Positions 44,728 to 54,332 of a stretch of DNA of 64,000 bases are shown in pieces. The DNA is from Bacillus fonticola (lineage in GTDB: Bacteria; Bacillota; Bacilli; Bacillales; JC228). The notes under the pieces are model-generated. The model did not search any database. It saw only the letters and a program-made list of their open reading frames with translations, and was not told the DNA's origin. The stretch covers positions 1,647,469 to 1,711,468 of the forward strand of contig NZ_CP052135.1 in NCBI RefSeq assembly GCF_012955605.1. The letters are read 5' to 3'. The position numbers and the translations under genes are program-made. The stretch's first letter is position 1. Every line of letters begins with the position of its first letter.

Positions 44728-44849
44728 CATGTCACCTCCTCTTGCTATGAACTTGTTTTCGGTTTCATGTCGGCATGTACATCATTGGCACTGGTACACA
44801 ATACCGCCATTGTTTGGCTTTTCTTACCTTTAGTTTCTCACACTAGTAA

Positions 44850-45040
44850 GGATGAAAGGCTAAGGTCGCTCCGTCTAGTTAGGAATGCCTGCTAATTACG
44901 CGCCGTCCGTGTAAGGGACCTCGGCTAACTTTGCGATGTTCATGTCGCAACGCCGAGCTACTCACATCTCTGTGAGCGAACGCAGATATACTGGCATCCT
45001 TGGCGAGCGCAACGCCTTTTTGACCCACGTTGTGTGGACC
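44850..45040 (+). repeat. Dispersed repeat R2, long copy
   Basis: It starts GGATGAAAGGCTAAGGTCGC and ends GCGCAACGCCTTTTTGACCC followed by ACGTTGTGTGG, like the 26609-26703 copy, but carries about 95 extra bases in the middle (CGGCTAACTTTGCGATGTTC and onward). The surrounding spacer 44731-45186 has no supported gene. Confidence 0.65.
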
Positions 45041-45186
45041 TTATGTTCATCTTATGAGAAACGATGAACCTTCCACTAGGCCGTAAACTCGACCTATGCG
45101 AAGAATTTGTTAAATATACATGTTCATTTTACGTTGCACATGGAAGGCTTGTCAAGGGAAGGTGGCGGAATGTGCTTTTAATAGGA

Positions 45187-45230
45187 AGAAAGGGGCAGCT
45201 CACACTCATTTTAGTTGTGTGGCTGCCCTC
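45187..45230 (-). terminator. Terminator of recA
   Basis: GGGCAGC (45193-45199) pairs with GCTGCCC (45222-45228), and CACAC/GTGTG extend the stem. On the minus strand CCTTTCTTCC follows. It lies about 30 bases after the recA stop codon. Confidence 0.65.
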
Positions 45231-45258
45231 TGTTGTGATAAGAGATGCGAAGGATTGA

Positions 45259-46305
45259 TTACGATAGCTCGTCAAGCTCTAGCGGGTCTTGCATCTCTTC
45301 TTCTCTTGTAAGGTTCTTCTCGTCAAGTCCATAATGGTCCCGAACAGCGGTCTGAACTTCGGAAAGAATGTTTTTATTTTCCTTTAAGAACAGTTTTGCG
45401 TTCTCGCGTCCTTGACCAAGTCGTTCCCCGTTATACGAGTACCAAGCACCGCTTTTTTGAATAATATCTAATTCAGATGCCATATCGATTAATTCGCCTT
45501 CTTTTGAGATGCCTTCGCCGTACATAATATCAACTTCTGCCACGCGGAATGGTGGCGCAACTTTATTCTTCACAACTTTCACTCGTGTTTTGTTTCCTAC
45601 GATGTCGTTCCCTTGCTTCAATTGTTCCGCTCTTCGTACTTCCAAACGTACAGAGGAGTAGAATTTAAGCGCACGTCCACCAGGAGTCGTTTCAGGATTC
45701 CCAAACATCACGCCGACTTTTTCACGAATCTGGTTAATGAAAATAGCGATCGTTTTCGATTTACTAATCGCACCAGATAACTTTCTAAGCGCTTGGGACA
45801 TCAGTCTCGCCTGTAGTCCGACGTGCGTGTCACCCATCTCCCCTTCAATTTCCGCTTTCGGGACAAGAGCGGCAACAGAGTCGATGATTACGATGTCAAC
45901 CGCTCCACTTCGAACTAATGCTTCCGCGATTTCCAACGCTTGCTCCCCCGTATCTGGCTGGGAAAGGAGAAGCTCGTCGATGTTGACCCCTAGTTTTTGC
46001 GCGTAAACAGGATCCAAGGCGTGCTCAGCATCAATAAACGCCGCTTGACCACCCTTTGCTTGTACTTCCGCGATGGCATGCAATGCAACGGTCGTTTTAC
46101 CAGAGCTCTCCGGTCCGTACACTTCCACGATTCGTCCGCGCGGATAGCCCCCTATTCCTAGCGCCACATCCAAAGCTAAGGAGCCACTCGGCATCGTAGA
46201 AACTTTCCGATCGGTCTGCTCTCCTAATTTCATAATAGACCCTTTACCAAACTGCTTTTCTATTTGTTTTAACGCCATATCGAGCGCTTTTTGACGATCA
46301 CTCAC
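45259..46305 (-). CDS. recA: Recombinase RecA
   Basis: This 348-residue protein starts (GTG)[19 protein letters not shown] and has Walker [10 protein letters not shown], Walker [13 protein letters not shown], the L1 region [20 protein letters not shown] and L2 [20 protein letters not shown]. It forms filaments on single-stranded DNA for homologous recombination and triggers LexA cleavage. The GTG lies 8 bases after AGGAGG. Upstream a LexA box and sigma-A promoter are visible. It follows cinA, as in other Bacillus. Confidence 0.98.
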   Translation of the reverse strand: MSDRQKALDMALKQIEKQFGKGSIMKLGEQTDRKVSTMPSGSLALDVALGIGGYPRGRIVEVYGPESSGKTTVALHAIAEVQAKGGQAAFIDAEHALDPVYAQKLGVNIDELLLSQPDTGEQALEIAEALVRSGAVDIVIIDSVAALVPKAEIEGEMGDTHVGLQARLMSQALRKLSGAISKSKTIAIFINQIREKVGVMFGNPETTPGGRALKFYSSVRLEVRRAEQLKQGNDIVGNKTRVKVVKNKVAPPFRVAEVDIMYGEGISKEGELIDMASELDIIQKSGAWYSYNGERLGQGRENAKLFLKENKNILSEVQTAVRDHYGLDEKNLTREEEMQDPLELDELS

Positions 46306-46446
46306 GGACAGTTCCTCCTTTTGTCTAGCTACAAGCGCTCACAAGTACTGGGAATCGGCTTCGTAACCAGCACGTTACCTTTTGGCCGAAGTATCTTTCG
46401 ATCAGTTCCCCTATTCGAACACTTACGCTTCTTTCAACTTATCTTC

Positions 46447-46498
46447 ACTATACCTTGTTTTGCGACGTTTGCCAAGGAAAAAAGCGAACATTTATTCG
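46447..46498 (-). promoter_or_regulatory. recA promoter with LexA (SOS) box
   Basis: On the minus strand CGAATAAATGTTCG (46485-46498) matches the Gram-positive SOS box CGAACATATGTTCG at 12 of 14 positions. Ten bases downstream lie TTGGCA (46470-46475), a 17-bp spacer, and TATAGT (46447-46452), a good sigma-A promoter. Transcription would start about 130 bases before the recA GTG. Confidence 0.85.
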
Positions 46499-46595
46499 GT
46501 AAATTCCACACACTAGTAATCAATGAAAAAATCGCTTTCTCTTATAGAAAAAAGCCCTTTTACAGAGAAAACGATCCATTTTTTAAGTTGTCAAA

Positions 46596-47837
46596 CTATT
46601 GGGGTATGTCTTTCAGAAGAGCAAACAACGCGTGCTGCACGGCGCGATGGCGAATGTTTCGCCGCGATCCTGCTAGTTGTAACGGAAACACTTTCGTCGG
46701 CTTTTCTCGTTGGGAGATCGCTACGAAGACGGTGCCTACTCGTTTATTTTCTTGTTCAGACGGACCGGCCACTCCGGTAAAGCTGAACGCAACGTCACAA
46801 TTCAGTTTATCTCTCGCGCCCTCTGCCATTTCCTTCGCGCATTCGCTACTGACGGCTCCTGCTTCGTGTAAGGTCACAGGCGAAACCCCGAGCAAGCTTT
46901 GTTTTATTTCATTACTATAGGCGACGACACTCCCTTTAAAAACTTGACTTGAGCCTGGAATCGCTGTGAGTTGCTCTGCAAACAAGCCTCCGGTGAAGCT
47001 CTCGGCAGATCCACACGTCCATCCTTTTGCTTGTAGCCATTCAATAGCTCGTTCGTGAAGGCCTTTGTCACCGTACCCATAGAAGTACGTGGACAGTCTT
47101 TTTTGAACCGCCTCTTCTGTAGCCTGCAATAAGTGATTGGCCTCTGCTTCTGTCGTTGTTTTTGCCGTCAACCGCAGCGTTACCTCGCCGTCTTTGGCTA
47201 GCGGTGCGATCGTTGGGTTTGTTTGCTCATCCAGTAAATCTTGAATGATCACTTCTAACGCTGCCTCGCCAATGCCAAAGAAACGGAGCACGCGCGAATG
47301 AATGGTTGCAGCCTCTTCATTGTGAACAAAATAAGGTTCTACACACGTTGTGTACATCGGTTTCATTTCTTTCGGTGGCCCCGGCAAAAGCACATATGTC
47401 GTGCCTTCAAATACGTACGCCATTCCAGGAGCCATCCCCCACTGGTTCAAAAACACGGTAGCACCTGCCAACACGAGCGCCTGTTGCCGGTTGTTGTCTG
47501 TCATCACGCGACCTGTTTGCTGGAAATAGTTCACTATTGCCGCTAGCGCTTCTTCATCGGTTGTCAACGTTGTCCCGACGTGTCGTGCGACCGTATGCTT
47601 TGTTAAATCGTCTTTTGTCGGGCCTAGTCCGCCTGTTAAGATGACGATTTTTGATCGATTGTGTGCACTATTGAGCGTTTCTTTTAGGCGAGCCGGGTTA
47701 TCTCCTACGACGCTATGAAAATATACATCAATCCCGATTCGGGCGAGCTGTTGGGATAAAAATTGCGCGTTGGAATTGACAATTTGTCCGAGTAAAAGTT
47801 CCGAGCCTACCGCAATGATTTCTGCTCCCTTTTTCAT
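46596..47837 (-). CDS. cinA: CinA: competence/damage-inducible nicotinamide-nucleotide enzyme
   Basis: In this 413-residue protein the N-terminal MoaB-like domain shows AEIIAVGSELLLGQIVNSNA, VILTGGLGPTKDDLT and LLPGPPKEM. The C-terminal CinA domain has SAESFTGGLFAEQLTAIPGS and FSFTGVAGPS. Family members cleave ADP-ribose and deamidate NMN. In B. subtilis cinA lies directly before recA. The ATG at 47837 follows GAGGGG; a GTG at 47855 lacks a ribosome site. Confidence 0.94.
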   Translation of the reverse strand: MKKGAEIIAVGSELLLGQIVNSNAQFLSQQLARIGIDVYFHSVVGDNPARLKETLNSAHNRSKIVILTGGLGPTKDDLTKHTVARHVGTTLTTDEEALAAIVNYFQQTGRVMTDNNRQQALVLAGATVFLNQWGMAPGMAYVFEGTTYVLLPGPPKEMKPMYTTCVEPYFVHNEEAATIHSRVLRFFGIGEAALEVIIQDLLDEQTNPTIAPLAKDGEVTLRLTAKTTTEAEANHLLQATEEAVQKRLSTYFYGYGDKGLHERAIEWLQAKGWTCGSAESFTGGLFAEQLTAIPGSSQVFKGSVVAYSNEIKQSLLGVSPVTLHEAGAVSSECAKEMAEGARDKLNCDVAFSFTGVAGPSEQENKRVGTVFVAISQREKPTKVFPLQLAGSRRNIRHRAVQHALFALLKDIPQ

Positions 47838-47857
47838 GAGACCCCTCTTTTCCACGG

Positions 47858-48436
47858 TTACTTGCTATTAGAAAACACGCTTCTGTTTGCATAAAAATAG
47901 TCCCATCCCGACCATAGTGTGAAAAACAAACTTATGTATAGGAAAATAGTCCCAAACGGAATTCCGAATGATTCAAACGGGATGTTGTACAAAAGTAGTG
48001 AGGCAATTGCAATGATTTGCGTTGTCGTTTTAATTTTGCCTAACTGACCCGCCGCGTTGACTTCTCCTTTGCCAGCCAAAATCAGGCGCAGTCCTGTGAC
48101 GGCGAATTCACGACTGATGATGGTGATCACGACCCAGGAAGGTGCGAATCCGATGTCGACAAGGACGATCAGCGCAGCAGAAACAAGTAATTTATCTGCT
48201 AACGGATCGAGAAATTTCCCTAAATCTGTCACCAAATTTTGCTTGCGCGCGATATAGCCGTCAATCCAGTCAGTTGTGGACGCAAAAATGAATAGCAACG
48301 CGCCAAGGAAGTGATGCCAAGGAAGGGTCACGTCGCCGACTTCGAGTGCGCCCCAATCCCAGTCAATGACCATTAGTAGGACAAAAATAGGGATGAGCAA
48401 AATTCGTGATACGGTAATCTTATTCGGTAAATTCAT
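47858..48436 (-). CDS. pgsA: CDP-diacylglycerol-glycerol-3-phosphate 3-phosphatidyltransferase
   Basis: This 192-residue membrane enzyme has the CDP-alcohol phosphotransferase motif TDWIDGYIARKQNLVTDLGK followed by FLDPLADK, matching DxxDGxxARx8GxxxDxxxD. It makes phosphatidylglycerol phosphate, the first step to phosphatidylglycerol. About five membrane segments are visible. The ATG at 48436 follows AAGGAG by 9 bases. It lies between rodZ and cinA, as in B. subtilis. Confidence 0.95.
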   Translation of the reverse strand: MNLPNKITVSRILLIPIFVLLMVIDWDWGALEVGDVTLPWHHFLGALLFIFASTTDWIDGYIARKQNLVTDLGKFLDPLADKLLVSAALIVLVDIGFAPSWVVITIISREFAVTGLRLILAGKGEVNAAGQLGKIKTTTQIIAIASLLLYNIPFESFGIPFGTIFLYISLFFTLWSGWDYFYANRSVFSNSK

Positions 48437-48504
48437 AGCTAGTGGCTCCTTATACATAGGAAGGAGACTCCATAGAGCTACTACGAAGTCTCACAGTCAT
48501 ATTG

Positions 48505-49440
48505 TTATTGTGTGGCTCTTACGAGTACGATGTTTTGCGGATTTGCCCCTACAGGTTCTTGGAATGCGACTGATTCTCCGTTCACTTCAAGGAATGTGTT
48601 TACTGGACTTCCTGTGCGAATACGAATTTCCGTCTCTCCAGAGAAGTCAAACGTTTCTCTTCTCGGTTCGCCGGCATCGTTGGTCGTCACGCCTTCAGCA
48701 AGGAAAGTCTCACCCGCTCCATTCGTTACGCTGATCCAAGCGGCATTCCCGTCCAGGCTACCTATTACTACAGCAAACGCTTCGCCTGTCACCTCATACG
48801 TTGTCGTCCCATTTTCTTGTGAAACTTGTGCTAACGTAGTGGCCGGGGCCTCTTCTTCAGGGGTTGTTTCTTGTTCAGTTTCCTCAGATGGGGTTGTTTC
48901 CTCTTCATCAGGCGTTACTTCTTCGTCTGCGGGGTTAGGATCATTTTCATTTTCGCTGTACGAACTGTCTTCTGTTCCTTCTTCAACGGGAGTTTCTTCG
49001 CCCGTCTGGTTGTCAGACTCTCCGCCGTTATTGATGACGAAGAAATAGTAGAAGAGGAAGATAAGACCAATCACAAAAGCAGCAACGAGCAAAGTCGGAA
49101 GCGCACGTAACACTTTCGTAGAAGATACACTAGAAGAAGTAGCTGTCGTGCTTGTTTTACGCGTTTTCACACGCGACAACCCCTCTGGGACGGTCTCCTG
49201 TTGTGTGACAGGAATCTCTTTCGCGTACTCTTGGAAAATTTCATCAGGGTCTAATCCGACAGCCTCCGCATATTGCTTAATAAAAGCGCGCACGTAAAAT
49301 TGACCAGGCATACCGCTATAGTTGCCCTCTTCAATTCCTTTTAAATAGCGCTTTTGTATTTTGGTTTTACCTTGAAGGTCTTCAAGAGAGTATCCCTTCT
49401 CCTCTCGTGCCTCTTTCAAACGGTTTCCCAATTCTGTCAA
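48505..49440 (-). CDS. rodZ: Cytoskeletal protein RodZ (YmfM)
   Basis: This 311-residue protein has an N-terminal helix-turn-helix (LTELGNRLKEAREEKGYSLE, KRYLKGIEEGNY), one membrane segment (LPTLLVAAFVIGLIFLFYYFF), then a long Glu/Thr/Pro-rich linker and a C-terminal DUF4115 beta domain. RodZ links MreB to the membrane and shapes the cell. The outer linker has about 25 acidic and almost no basic residues, as often in alkaliphiles. TTG at 49440 follows TAGGTG by 6 bases; a GTG at 49449 is too close to it. Confidence 0.92.
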   Translation of the reverse strand: MTELGNRLKEAREEKGYSLEDLQGKTKIQKRYLKGIEEGNYSGMPGQFYVRAFIKQYAEAVGLDPDEIFQEYAKEIPVTQQETVPEGLSRVKTRKTSTTATSSSVSSTKVLRALPTLLVAAFVIGLIFLFYYFFVINNGGESDNQTGEETPVEEGTEDSSYSENENDPNPADEEVTPDEEETTPSEETEQETTPEEEAPATTLAQVSQENGTTTYEVTGEAFAVVIGSLDGNAAWISVTNGAGETFLAEGVTTNDAGEPRRETFDFSGETEIRIRTGSPVNTFLEVNGESVAFQEPVGANPQNIVLVRATQ

Positions 49441-49464
49441 GTGAAACACCTACCCATACGCTTG

Positions 49465-50250
49465 TTAAAAATCGAACCCACCAAAATCTGAGTCGGAAAA
49501 CATCGTTTCATTAGACACGACCTCGTAGGTAATCTCTTCATTTGGATCATGGCGAAGCTCAATAATATAGTCAAAATCTTCTAATGTGTATTCCGTATGT
49601 TGGACAAAAATATCTGGGTGCTCAATGACTTTCACAGCCTCTAAGCGCATTAGCTCTCTGATCAGCTGCCAGTGCTTTTCGTTGGAACGTCTAGCAGACA
49701 CAATGCCGTCCACTAAAAAAATGTTTTGTTCGCTATACTCATCTTCAATAAGCTGACTGCGAACGGTTTGTTTTAGCAAAGTTGAGGAGACGAACAGCCA
49801 CCTTTTATTCGCGCAAACACTTGCCGCCACAACTGATTCTGTTTTGCCAACCCGTGGCATTCCACGAACCCCAACCAGTTTATGTCCTTCTTGCTTAAAC
49901 AATTCTGCCATAAAGTCAACAAGCAAACCAAGCTCATCCCGCTCAAATCGAAACGTTTTTTTGTCATCAGCATCTCGTTGTATGTAGCGACCGTGTCTTA
50001 CAGCAAGCCGGTCACGCAATTTCGGTTCGCGTATTTTTGTCACATGGATCGTTTCCATCGTATCTAAGATGGAGGCCAAACGTTTCATCTGGCTGTCTTC
50101 CCTTGATAATAAAAGCATGCCACGCCTACCTTCGTCAACCCCGTTAATCGTCACGATATTAATCGAAAGCATGCCGAGCAAAGAAGATATATCCCCTAAA
50201 AGTCCCGGTCGGTTCCGTTGTATTTCATATTCCATATACCACTCTTTCAT
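49465..50250 (-). CDS. ymfK: YmfK, DUF3388 protein with ACT-like N-terminus and Walker A
   Basis: This 261-residue protein starts with an ACT-like segment (EYEIQRNRPGLLGDISSLLG, MLSINIVTING) typical of DUF3388. It then has a Walker A sequence GMPRVGKT at residues 130-137 and a hydrophobic-Asp NIFLVDG that may serve as Walker B. It could be a nucleotide-binding regulator; no function is established to my knowledge. The ATG at 50250 lies downstream of a GGGATGGGTAG stretch; upstream codons look non-homologous. It is placed between ymfJ and rodZ as in B. subtilis. Confidence 0.85.
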   Translation of the reverse strand: MKEWYMEYEIQRNRPGLLGDISSLLGMLSINIVTINGVDEGRRGMLLLSREDSQMKRLASILDTMETIHVTKIREPKLRDRLAVRHGRYIQRDADDKKTFRFERDELGLLVDFMAELFKQEGHKLVGVRGMPRVGKTESVVAASVCANKRWLFVSSTLLKQTVRSQLIEDEYSEQNIFLVDGIVSARRSNEKHWQLIRELMRLEAVKVIEHPDIFVQHTEYTLEDFDYIIELRHDPNEEITYEVVSNETMFSDSDFGGFDF

Positions 50251-50431
50251 CTCTACCCATCCCTTCCACCTATTGAGACGGTTTAACTTTCTGCAAAGTT
50301 TCATCTAATTGACAGTACGTCACTTACCATGATAAAGGATTTTGTCTGAAGAGAAAAGTGTAGAGGAAAGATTTTCTACAATTATCGAGGAATTTCACGT
50401 ACTTTTGGTGATGAAATAGTCATGTATACGT

Positions 50432-50454
50432 AAAAAAGAGAGGTTGCCCCCTCT
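50432..50454 (-). terminator. Terminator of ymfJ
   Basis: AGAGG (50439-50443) pairs with CCTCT (50450-50454). The minus strand continues with CTTTTTT. It starts 4 bases beyond the ymfJ stop codon. Confidence 0.65.
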
Positions 50455-50458
50455 TTTT

Positions 50459-50725
50459 CTAGTGCTGTTGCTGTCCACCGTTGTTTTGAACGAGCTTGAC
50501 CATCATGTTGGCAATCGCGTGTTGCTCTTGTGGAGTAGCAACGGACCAAAGATCTGCAAGCACTTTTTCTTGGTCGTTTTTCGCTTGAACTTGGTTCGCA
50601 AGGTAATCACCGATTTGGTATGCCAAATCGTTGACGACGTTCTCGTTCATACCTTCGTTTTGCGCATGGTGTAAGCGGTCACCTAAAAAGTCTTTCCACT
50701 CTTGCCAGTTCTCAAGAACAGACAT
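50459..50725 (-). CDS. ymfJ: YmfJ, DUF3243 protein
   Basis: This 88-residue helical protein (MSVLENWQEWKDFLGDRLHH, LADLWSVATPQEQHAIANMM) ends in an Asn/Gln/His-rich tail. It matches the DUF3243 family seen only in Bacillales; in B. subtilis YmfJ has been linked to transcriptional or metabolic control, but its biochemistry is not clear. The ATG follows AAAGGAGGGG, a very strong ribosome site, suggesting abundant protein. It lies 170 bases after ymfI. Confidence 0.88.
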   Translation of the reverse strand: MSVLENWQEWKDFLGDRLHHAQNEGMNENVVNDLAYQIGDYLANQVQAKNDQEKVLADLWSVATPQEQHAIANMMVKLVQNNGGQQQH

Positions 50726-50894
50726 GCAAAACCCCTCCTTTGGATGAAAGTCGTAATTAGTTTGCGATGGTTGGGGGTGTTTTATACACAGATAATTGCT
50801 GCTGTGCTTGAATTAAGAACGCTAGGCAATTACGTTTACGGGTACATGTCACATCAAAGAAAGCCTCCGTGTGTCGATCTCGATCCTCAACCAT

Positions 50895-51611
50895 TCATTG
50901 CCAACCGCCATCTAAAATCATCGTTTGTCCGGTCACATACGCAGACCGTTGCCCCGCTAAAAGTGCGACAGCCCCCGCCACGTCTTCAGGAAGTCCAGCT
51001 CCGAATGGGATAGATTCTTCTAAATAAGTTCGTTCCTCTCCTGTCAAATGATCGTTCATACTCGTGTCAATAAATCCTGGTGCAACAGCGTTCACACGCA
51101 CACCCATTGGTCCCCATTCTTTTGCGACTGATTTCATGTAAGCGAGCTGGGCACCTTTACACGCACTGTACACACTTTCTGTAGCTGCTCCGCGTAGTCC
51201 CCATACGGATGATACGAATACGACAGATCCTTTCGAACGAAAAAGTTTCGGGGCGACTTCCTTCATTAGCAAAATAGGTTGGCGAATGTGTGTGGCAAAT
51301 AGGTTGTCCATTTCGAGTTCGGTCACGTCTTGTGCTAGCTGGATGCTACTGACTCCTGCATTATGTACGACGGTGTCTACTGCGAATAGAGCGCGTGTTA
51401 ATTGGTATACTTCTTCAGGCTTGGTGAAGTCCGCCCGCAGCGCAATAGCCTCCCCATCATCCTTTGTGTATTTCTCCACCATATCGATCGCTTTTTCCCT
51501 TTGTGTTGCGTAGTGCAAATAGAGCGAATATCCTTCTGCAAATAGCTTGTCGGCGATTGCTTCCCCAATAGCTCCTGTCGCTCCTGTAACGAGCGCCCAT
51601 TTTCGTCTCAC
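50895..51611 (-). CDS. ymfI: YmfI, FabG-like short-chain dehydrogenase/reductase
   Basis: This 238-residue classical SDR has the nucleotide motif VTGATGAIGEAIA, NAGVSS, active-site Ser in FVSSVWG and YSACKG (YxxxK), then NAVAPGFIDTSM. It resembles 3-oxoacyl-ACP reductases, but its location points to an accessory role; in Bacillus the ymfF-ymfH-ymfI block is linked to peptide processing. The start is a GTG about 10 bases after GGGGGAG. A strong hairpin lies just upstream. Confidence 0.9.
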   Translation of the reverse strand: MRRKWALVTGATGAIGEAIADKLFAEGYSLYLHYATQREKAIDMVEKYTKDDGEAIALRADFTKPEEVYQLTRALFAVDTVVHNAGVSSIQLAQDVTELEMDNLFATHIRQPILLMKEVAPKLFRSKGSVVFVSSVWGLRGAATESVYSACKGAQLAYMKSVAKEWGPMGVRVNAVAPGFIDTSMNDHLTGEERTYLEESIPFGAGLPEDVAGAVALLAGQRSAYVTGQTMILDGGWQ

Positions 51612-51634
51612 TTTTCATCTCTCCCCCAACATGC

Positions 51635-51664
51635 AGAGCCGCTCACAGGAATGCGAGCGGCTCT
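51635..51664. promoter_or_regulatory. 10-bp-stem hairpin between ymfH and ymfI
   Basis: AGAGCCGCTC (51635-51644) and GAGCGGCTCT (51655-51664) form a perfect stem with a 10-base loop, 7 bases after the ymfH stop codon. No T run follows, so it more likely stabilises mRNA or attenuates than terminates. Confidence 0.6.
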
Positions 51665-51671
51665 AAACAGA

Positions 51672-52964
51672 TCAAGCGCCTTTCGGAACAACTTTGCAAA
51701 CACTCATCGCCTCTTCTTGGAAAAAGGATTTGGCAAATTGTTGCACGTCATCAAGCGTAATGCCCTCCAAAGTCGGCAACACTTCAAACAAATCCATTTC
51801 GTTGAATGCGAAGCGTGTGAACTGGTTTGCGATAAACTCAGGTGAGTTCATGGCGCGTAAAAAGGTACCGATTTTTTTCTTTTTCGAGCGCGCCAACGCC
51901 TTTTCTTTCAACCCTTCCCCTTTGGCTGCGGCAAGAAGAATCGTACGAATTTCTTTGGCAAAAGCGTCGGGGTCATTCGTATCTCCGCCAATTGCAGCAA
52001 ACCCGAAGTTCGTTTCTTGTGTGAAGTCGTAGCTGAAACTATCGTCGATGAGACCTTTTTCGTACAAATCAGTGTAGTGCTCCGAGCTAAGGGAAAACAG
52101 CATATCTAACAACATATTGGCCGTTTGTTCTCGCTTCATGAGCGCTTCGCCTGATAGGTTCAGCTCATTTGATTTAATGCCGAGCATACATTTTGAGTTT
52201 TGCACGTTCATCGGAATCGTCTCTTCCTGTTTAGCGACAGAAGTTGGTTCTTCGGCAAACTTACGCTCGATGGGTGCTTGGTCTTTGTACGATTTTTTAT
52301 TTTGATTCGTTCTTACAAATTCCATCATCTCATCGGCATCGACCGCACCGACGATGAACACGAGCATATTCGATGGGTGGTAGAACGTGTTATAGCACTC
52401 GTATAACAGGTCTTTTGTCACGCCGGCAATTGATTCTTTTGTCCCCGCAATATCAATTTTTACTGGGTGCTCGTGGTACAAGTTGGCGATGAGACCAAAA
52501 TACAGGCGCCAGTCGGCATTGTCATCATACATCGTGATCTCTTGGCCGATGATTCCTTTTTCCTTTTCGACGGTGTCTTCAGCAAAGTAAGGTTCCTGAA
52601 CGAAATCCAGCAGCGTTTCCACGTTCTCATTCACGCGGTCTGTGCTGGAGAAAAGGTAGGCGGTTCTTGTGAAGCTCGTGAATGCATTCGCACTCGCACC
52701 TTGCTTTGTAAACTGTTGGAACACATCGCCGTCTTCTTTTTCAAACATTTTGTGCTCGAGGAAGTGTGCAATGCCATCGGGAACTTTTCGCCATTCGTTT
52801 TGACCTAATGGTTGGAAGTGGTTATCAATCGATCCGTACTTTGTCGTAAACGTGGCAAACGTTTTTTGAAAGCCACCTTTAGGTAAGATGTACACGTCAA
52901 GTCCGTTGTCCATTTGCTCATAATAGAGCGTTTCGTTCATTTGCTGGAAAGGGATTTCTTTCAT
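51672..52964 (-). CDS. ymfH: YmfH, M16-family zinc peptidase
   Basis: This 430-residue pitrilysin-like peptidase has the inverted zinc motif HFLEH (His67, Glu70, His71) in GIAHFLEHKMFE and a downstream Glu about 75 residues later. It is the catalytic member of a pair: the upstream gene product lacks the motif. Such pairs process small peptides; in other Bacillales the homologues act on peptide signals. The ATG overlaps the ymfF stop codon (TAATG), so translation is coupled. Confidence 0.92.
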   Translation of the reverse strand: MKEIPFQQMNETLYYEQMDNGLDVYILPKGGFQKTFATFTTKYGSIDNHFQPLGQNEWRKVPDGIAHFLEHKMFEKEDGDVFQQFTKQGASANAFTSFTRTAYLFSSTDRVNENVETLLDFVQEPYFAEDTVEKEKGIIGQEITMYDDNADWRLYFGLIANLYHEHPVKIDIAGTKESIAGVTKDLLYECYNTFYHPSNMLVFIVGAVDADEMMEFVRTNQNKKSYKDQAPIERKFAEEPTSVAKQEETIPMNVQNSKCMLGIKSNELNLSGEALMKREQTANMLLDMLFSLSSEHYTDLYEKGLIDDSFSYDFTQETNFGFAAIGGDTNDPDAFAKEIRTILLAAAKGEGLKEKALARSKKKKIGTFLRAMNSPEFIANQFTRFAFNEMDLFEVLPTLEGITLDDVQQFAKSFFQEEAMSVCKVVPKGA

Positions 52965-54241
52965 TACGCTGTCTCCTCCCCTTTTAAGAAATAGATCGTA
53001 TCGAGGTTGATACGCTCGCCGACTGCTTGGACTTCTTCTTTAGAAACCGCTTGAATGGCATCAATCCATTGTTCGAGCGTTTGCTTCGTTTCAGCAATTT
53101 CACTGTGATACAGCGCTTCAATGACGCCTCGTTGCGTGTCAATCGTTTCGAGTAATTGATTCTTTAAAACGGCCTTCGTCTGTTCCACCATGTCATCAGT
53201 GAAGTCACCGGTTTGCATCGCCTGCATTTGTTCGTTGACGATTTGCACTGCTTGATCGTAATTCTTTTGGTCGATGCCGGTCATAACGAGGACTAACCCT
53301 TTATGGCTTTCTAACCGGCTCGCCGCATAGTACGCCAGGCTTGCCTTTTCCCGCACATTAATGAACAATTTGGAGTGCGAGAAACCACCGAAGATGCCGT
53401 TGAACAATTGCAAAGCAGGGTATTCTTTATCGCCGTAGCGAATGTCAGTACGGTAACCAATATTCAGTTTGCCTTGCTGCACGTCCTGTTCTTCTTGTAC
53501 TTCCTTCACTTCTTCCCGCTTATTTTGTTCGCCCTTTTCGAGTCGGGCGCGCTCCCGGGACGGCACAGAGAAGATAGATGTGACGAGCTTCGTGACTTCT
53601 TGTGGCTCGATGTCTCCCACAACGTACAAATCCATTTTGTCTTCAGCTAGCGCCTGTTCATAGTACTGATATAACGCTTCAGTTGTAATGCCGTCAACGT
53701 CCTCACTGCGACCGTTCAAACGAAGCGCGTACGGCTCACCTTCACACATTTCCTCGACGAGACGCACACCACTGTAGCGCATTTTATCATCGTTCATCGC
53801 TTGAATACGCGCCTTCATCGTTCTTTTTTCTTGCTCGACCGTTTTTTCGTGAAACTGCCCGTTCACAACGTTCGGCGTGTACAGCACTTCTTGTAGAAGT
53901 TGTAACCCTTTTTCTAACAGGGGCGTTCGATCTTTCAAAAAGCGCTCATTAGGTAAATCGATCGTAAACGTTAACGTATGCGTATCCCCTTTTTTAGCAA
54001 GGTCCACATACAAAGCAGCCCCATATAAATCGTCGAGATGGCTGCGAAGTTTTGTCGTCGTGTCATAGTTTTTCGTACTACTTTGGAGCACGTATGGTAA
54101 CAGTGCTCGCATCGTTACCGTCTGTTCTTGGATCGGGGCGTTCATTTTCAACACGAGGCTGTTCGTCTTGAATTTCTTTGTCGGGATGGTATGTAAAGTC
54201 AGCCCATCGTGTGCGGATCGTTCTTCTTGGACGTACGTCAC
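52964..54241 (-). CDS. ymfF: YmfF, non-catalytic M16 peptidase partner
   Basis: This 425-residue M16-fold protein has no HxxEH in the first 100 residues (RALLPYVLQSSTKNYDTTTK takes its place). It keeps the C-terminal substrate-binding region FNGIFGGFSHSKLFINVREK and the Arg/Tyr pair in SLAYYAASR, as in the regulatory subunits of heterodimeric M16 peptidases. It should pair with YmfH. The start is a GTG 9 bases after AAAGGAGG. It starts the ymfF-ymfH operon; a promoter is seen at 54303-54332. Confidence 0.9.
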   Translation of the reverse strand: MTYVQEERSAHDGLTLHTIPTKKFKTNSLVLKMNAPIQEQTVTMRALLPYVLQSSTKNYDTTTKLRSHLDDLYGAALYVDLAKKGDTHTLTFTIDLPNERFLKDRTPLLEKGLQLLQEVLYTPNVVNGQFHEKTVEQEKRTMKARIQAMNDDKMRYSGVRLVEEMCEGEPYALRLNGRSEDVDGITTEALYQYYEQALAEDKMDLYVVGDIEPQEVTKLVTSIFSVPSRERARLEKGEQNKREEVKEVQEEQDVQQGKLNIGYRTDIRYGDKEYPALQLFNGIFGGFSHSKLFINVREKASLAYYAASRLESHKGLVLVMTGIDQKNYDQAVQIVNEQMQAMQTGDFTDDMVEQTKAVLKNQLLETIDTQRGVIEALYHSEIAETKQTLEQWIDAIQAVSKEEVQAVGERINLDTIYFLKGEETA

Positions 54242-54302
54242 GAGTGTTTTCCTCCTTTAAATGAGAGTCTCATCTTGTGTAGTTTCGGATAAACGTAATT
54301 TC

Positions 54303-54332
54303 ACTATACATAATAGAGGGAAGAAGTGGCAA
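54303..54332 (-). promoter_or_regulatory. Promoter of ymfF-ymfH
   Basis: On the minus strand TTGCCA (54327-54332), an 18-bp spacer and TATAGT (54303-54308) form a plausible sigma-A promoter about 60 bases before the ymfF GTG. Confidence 0.5.
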
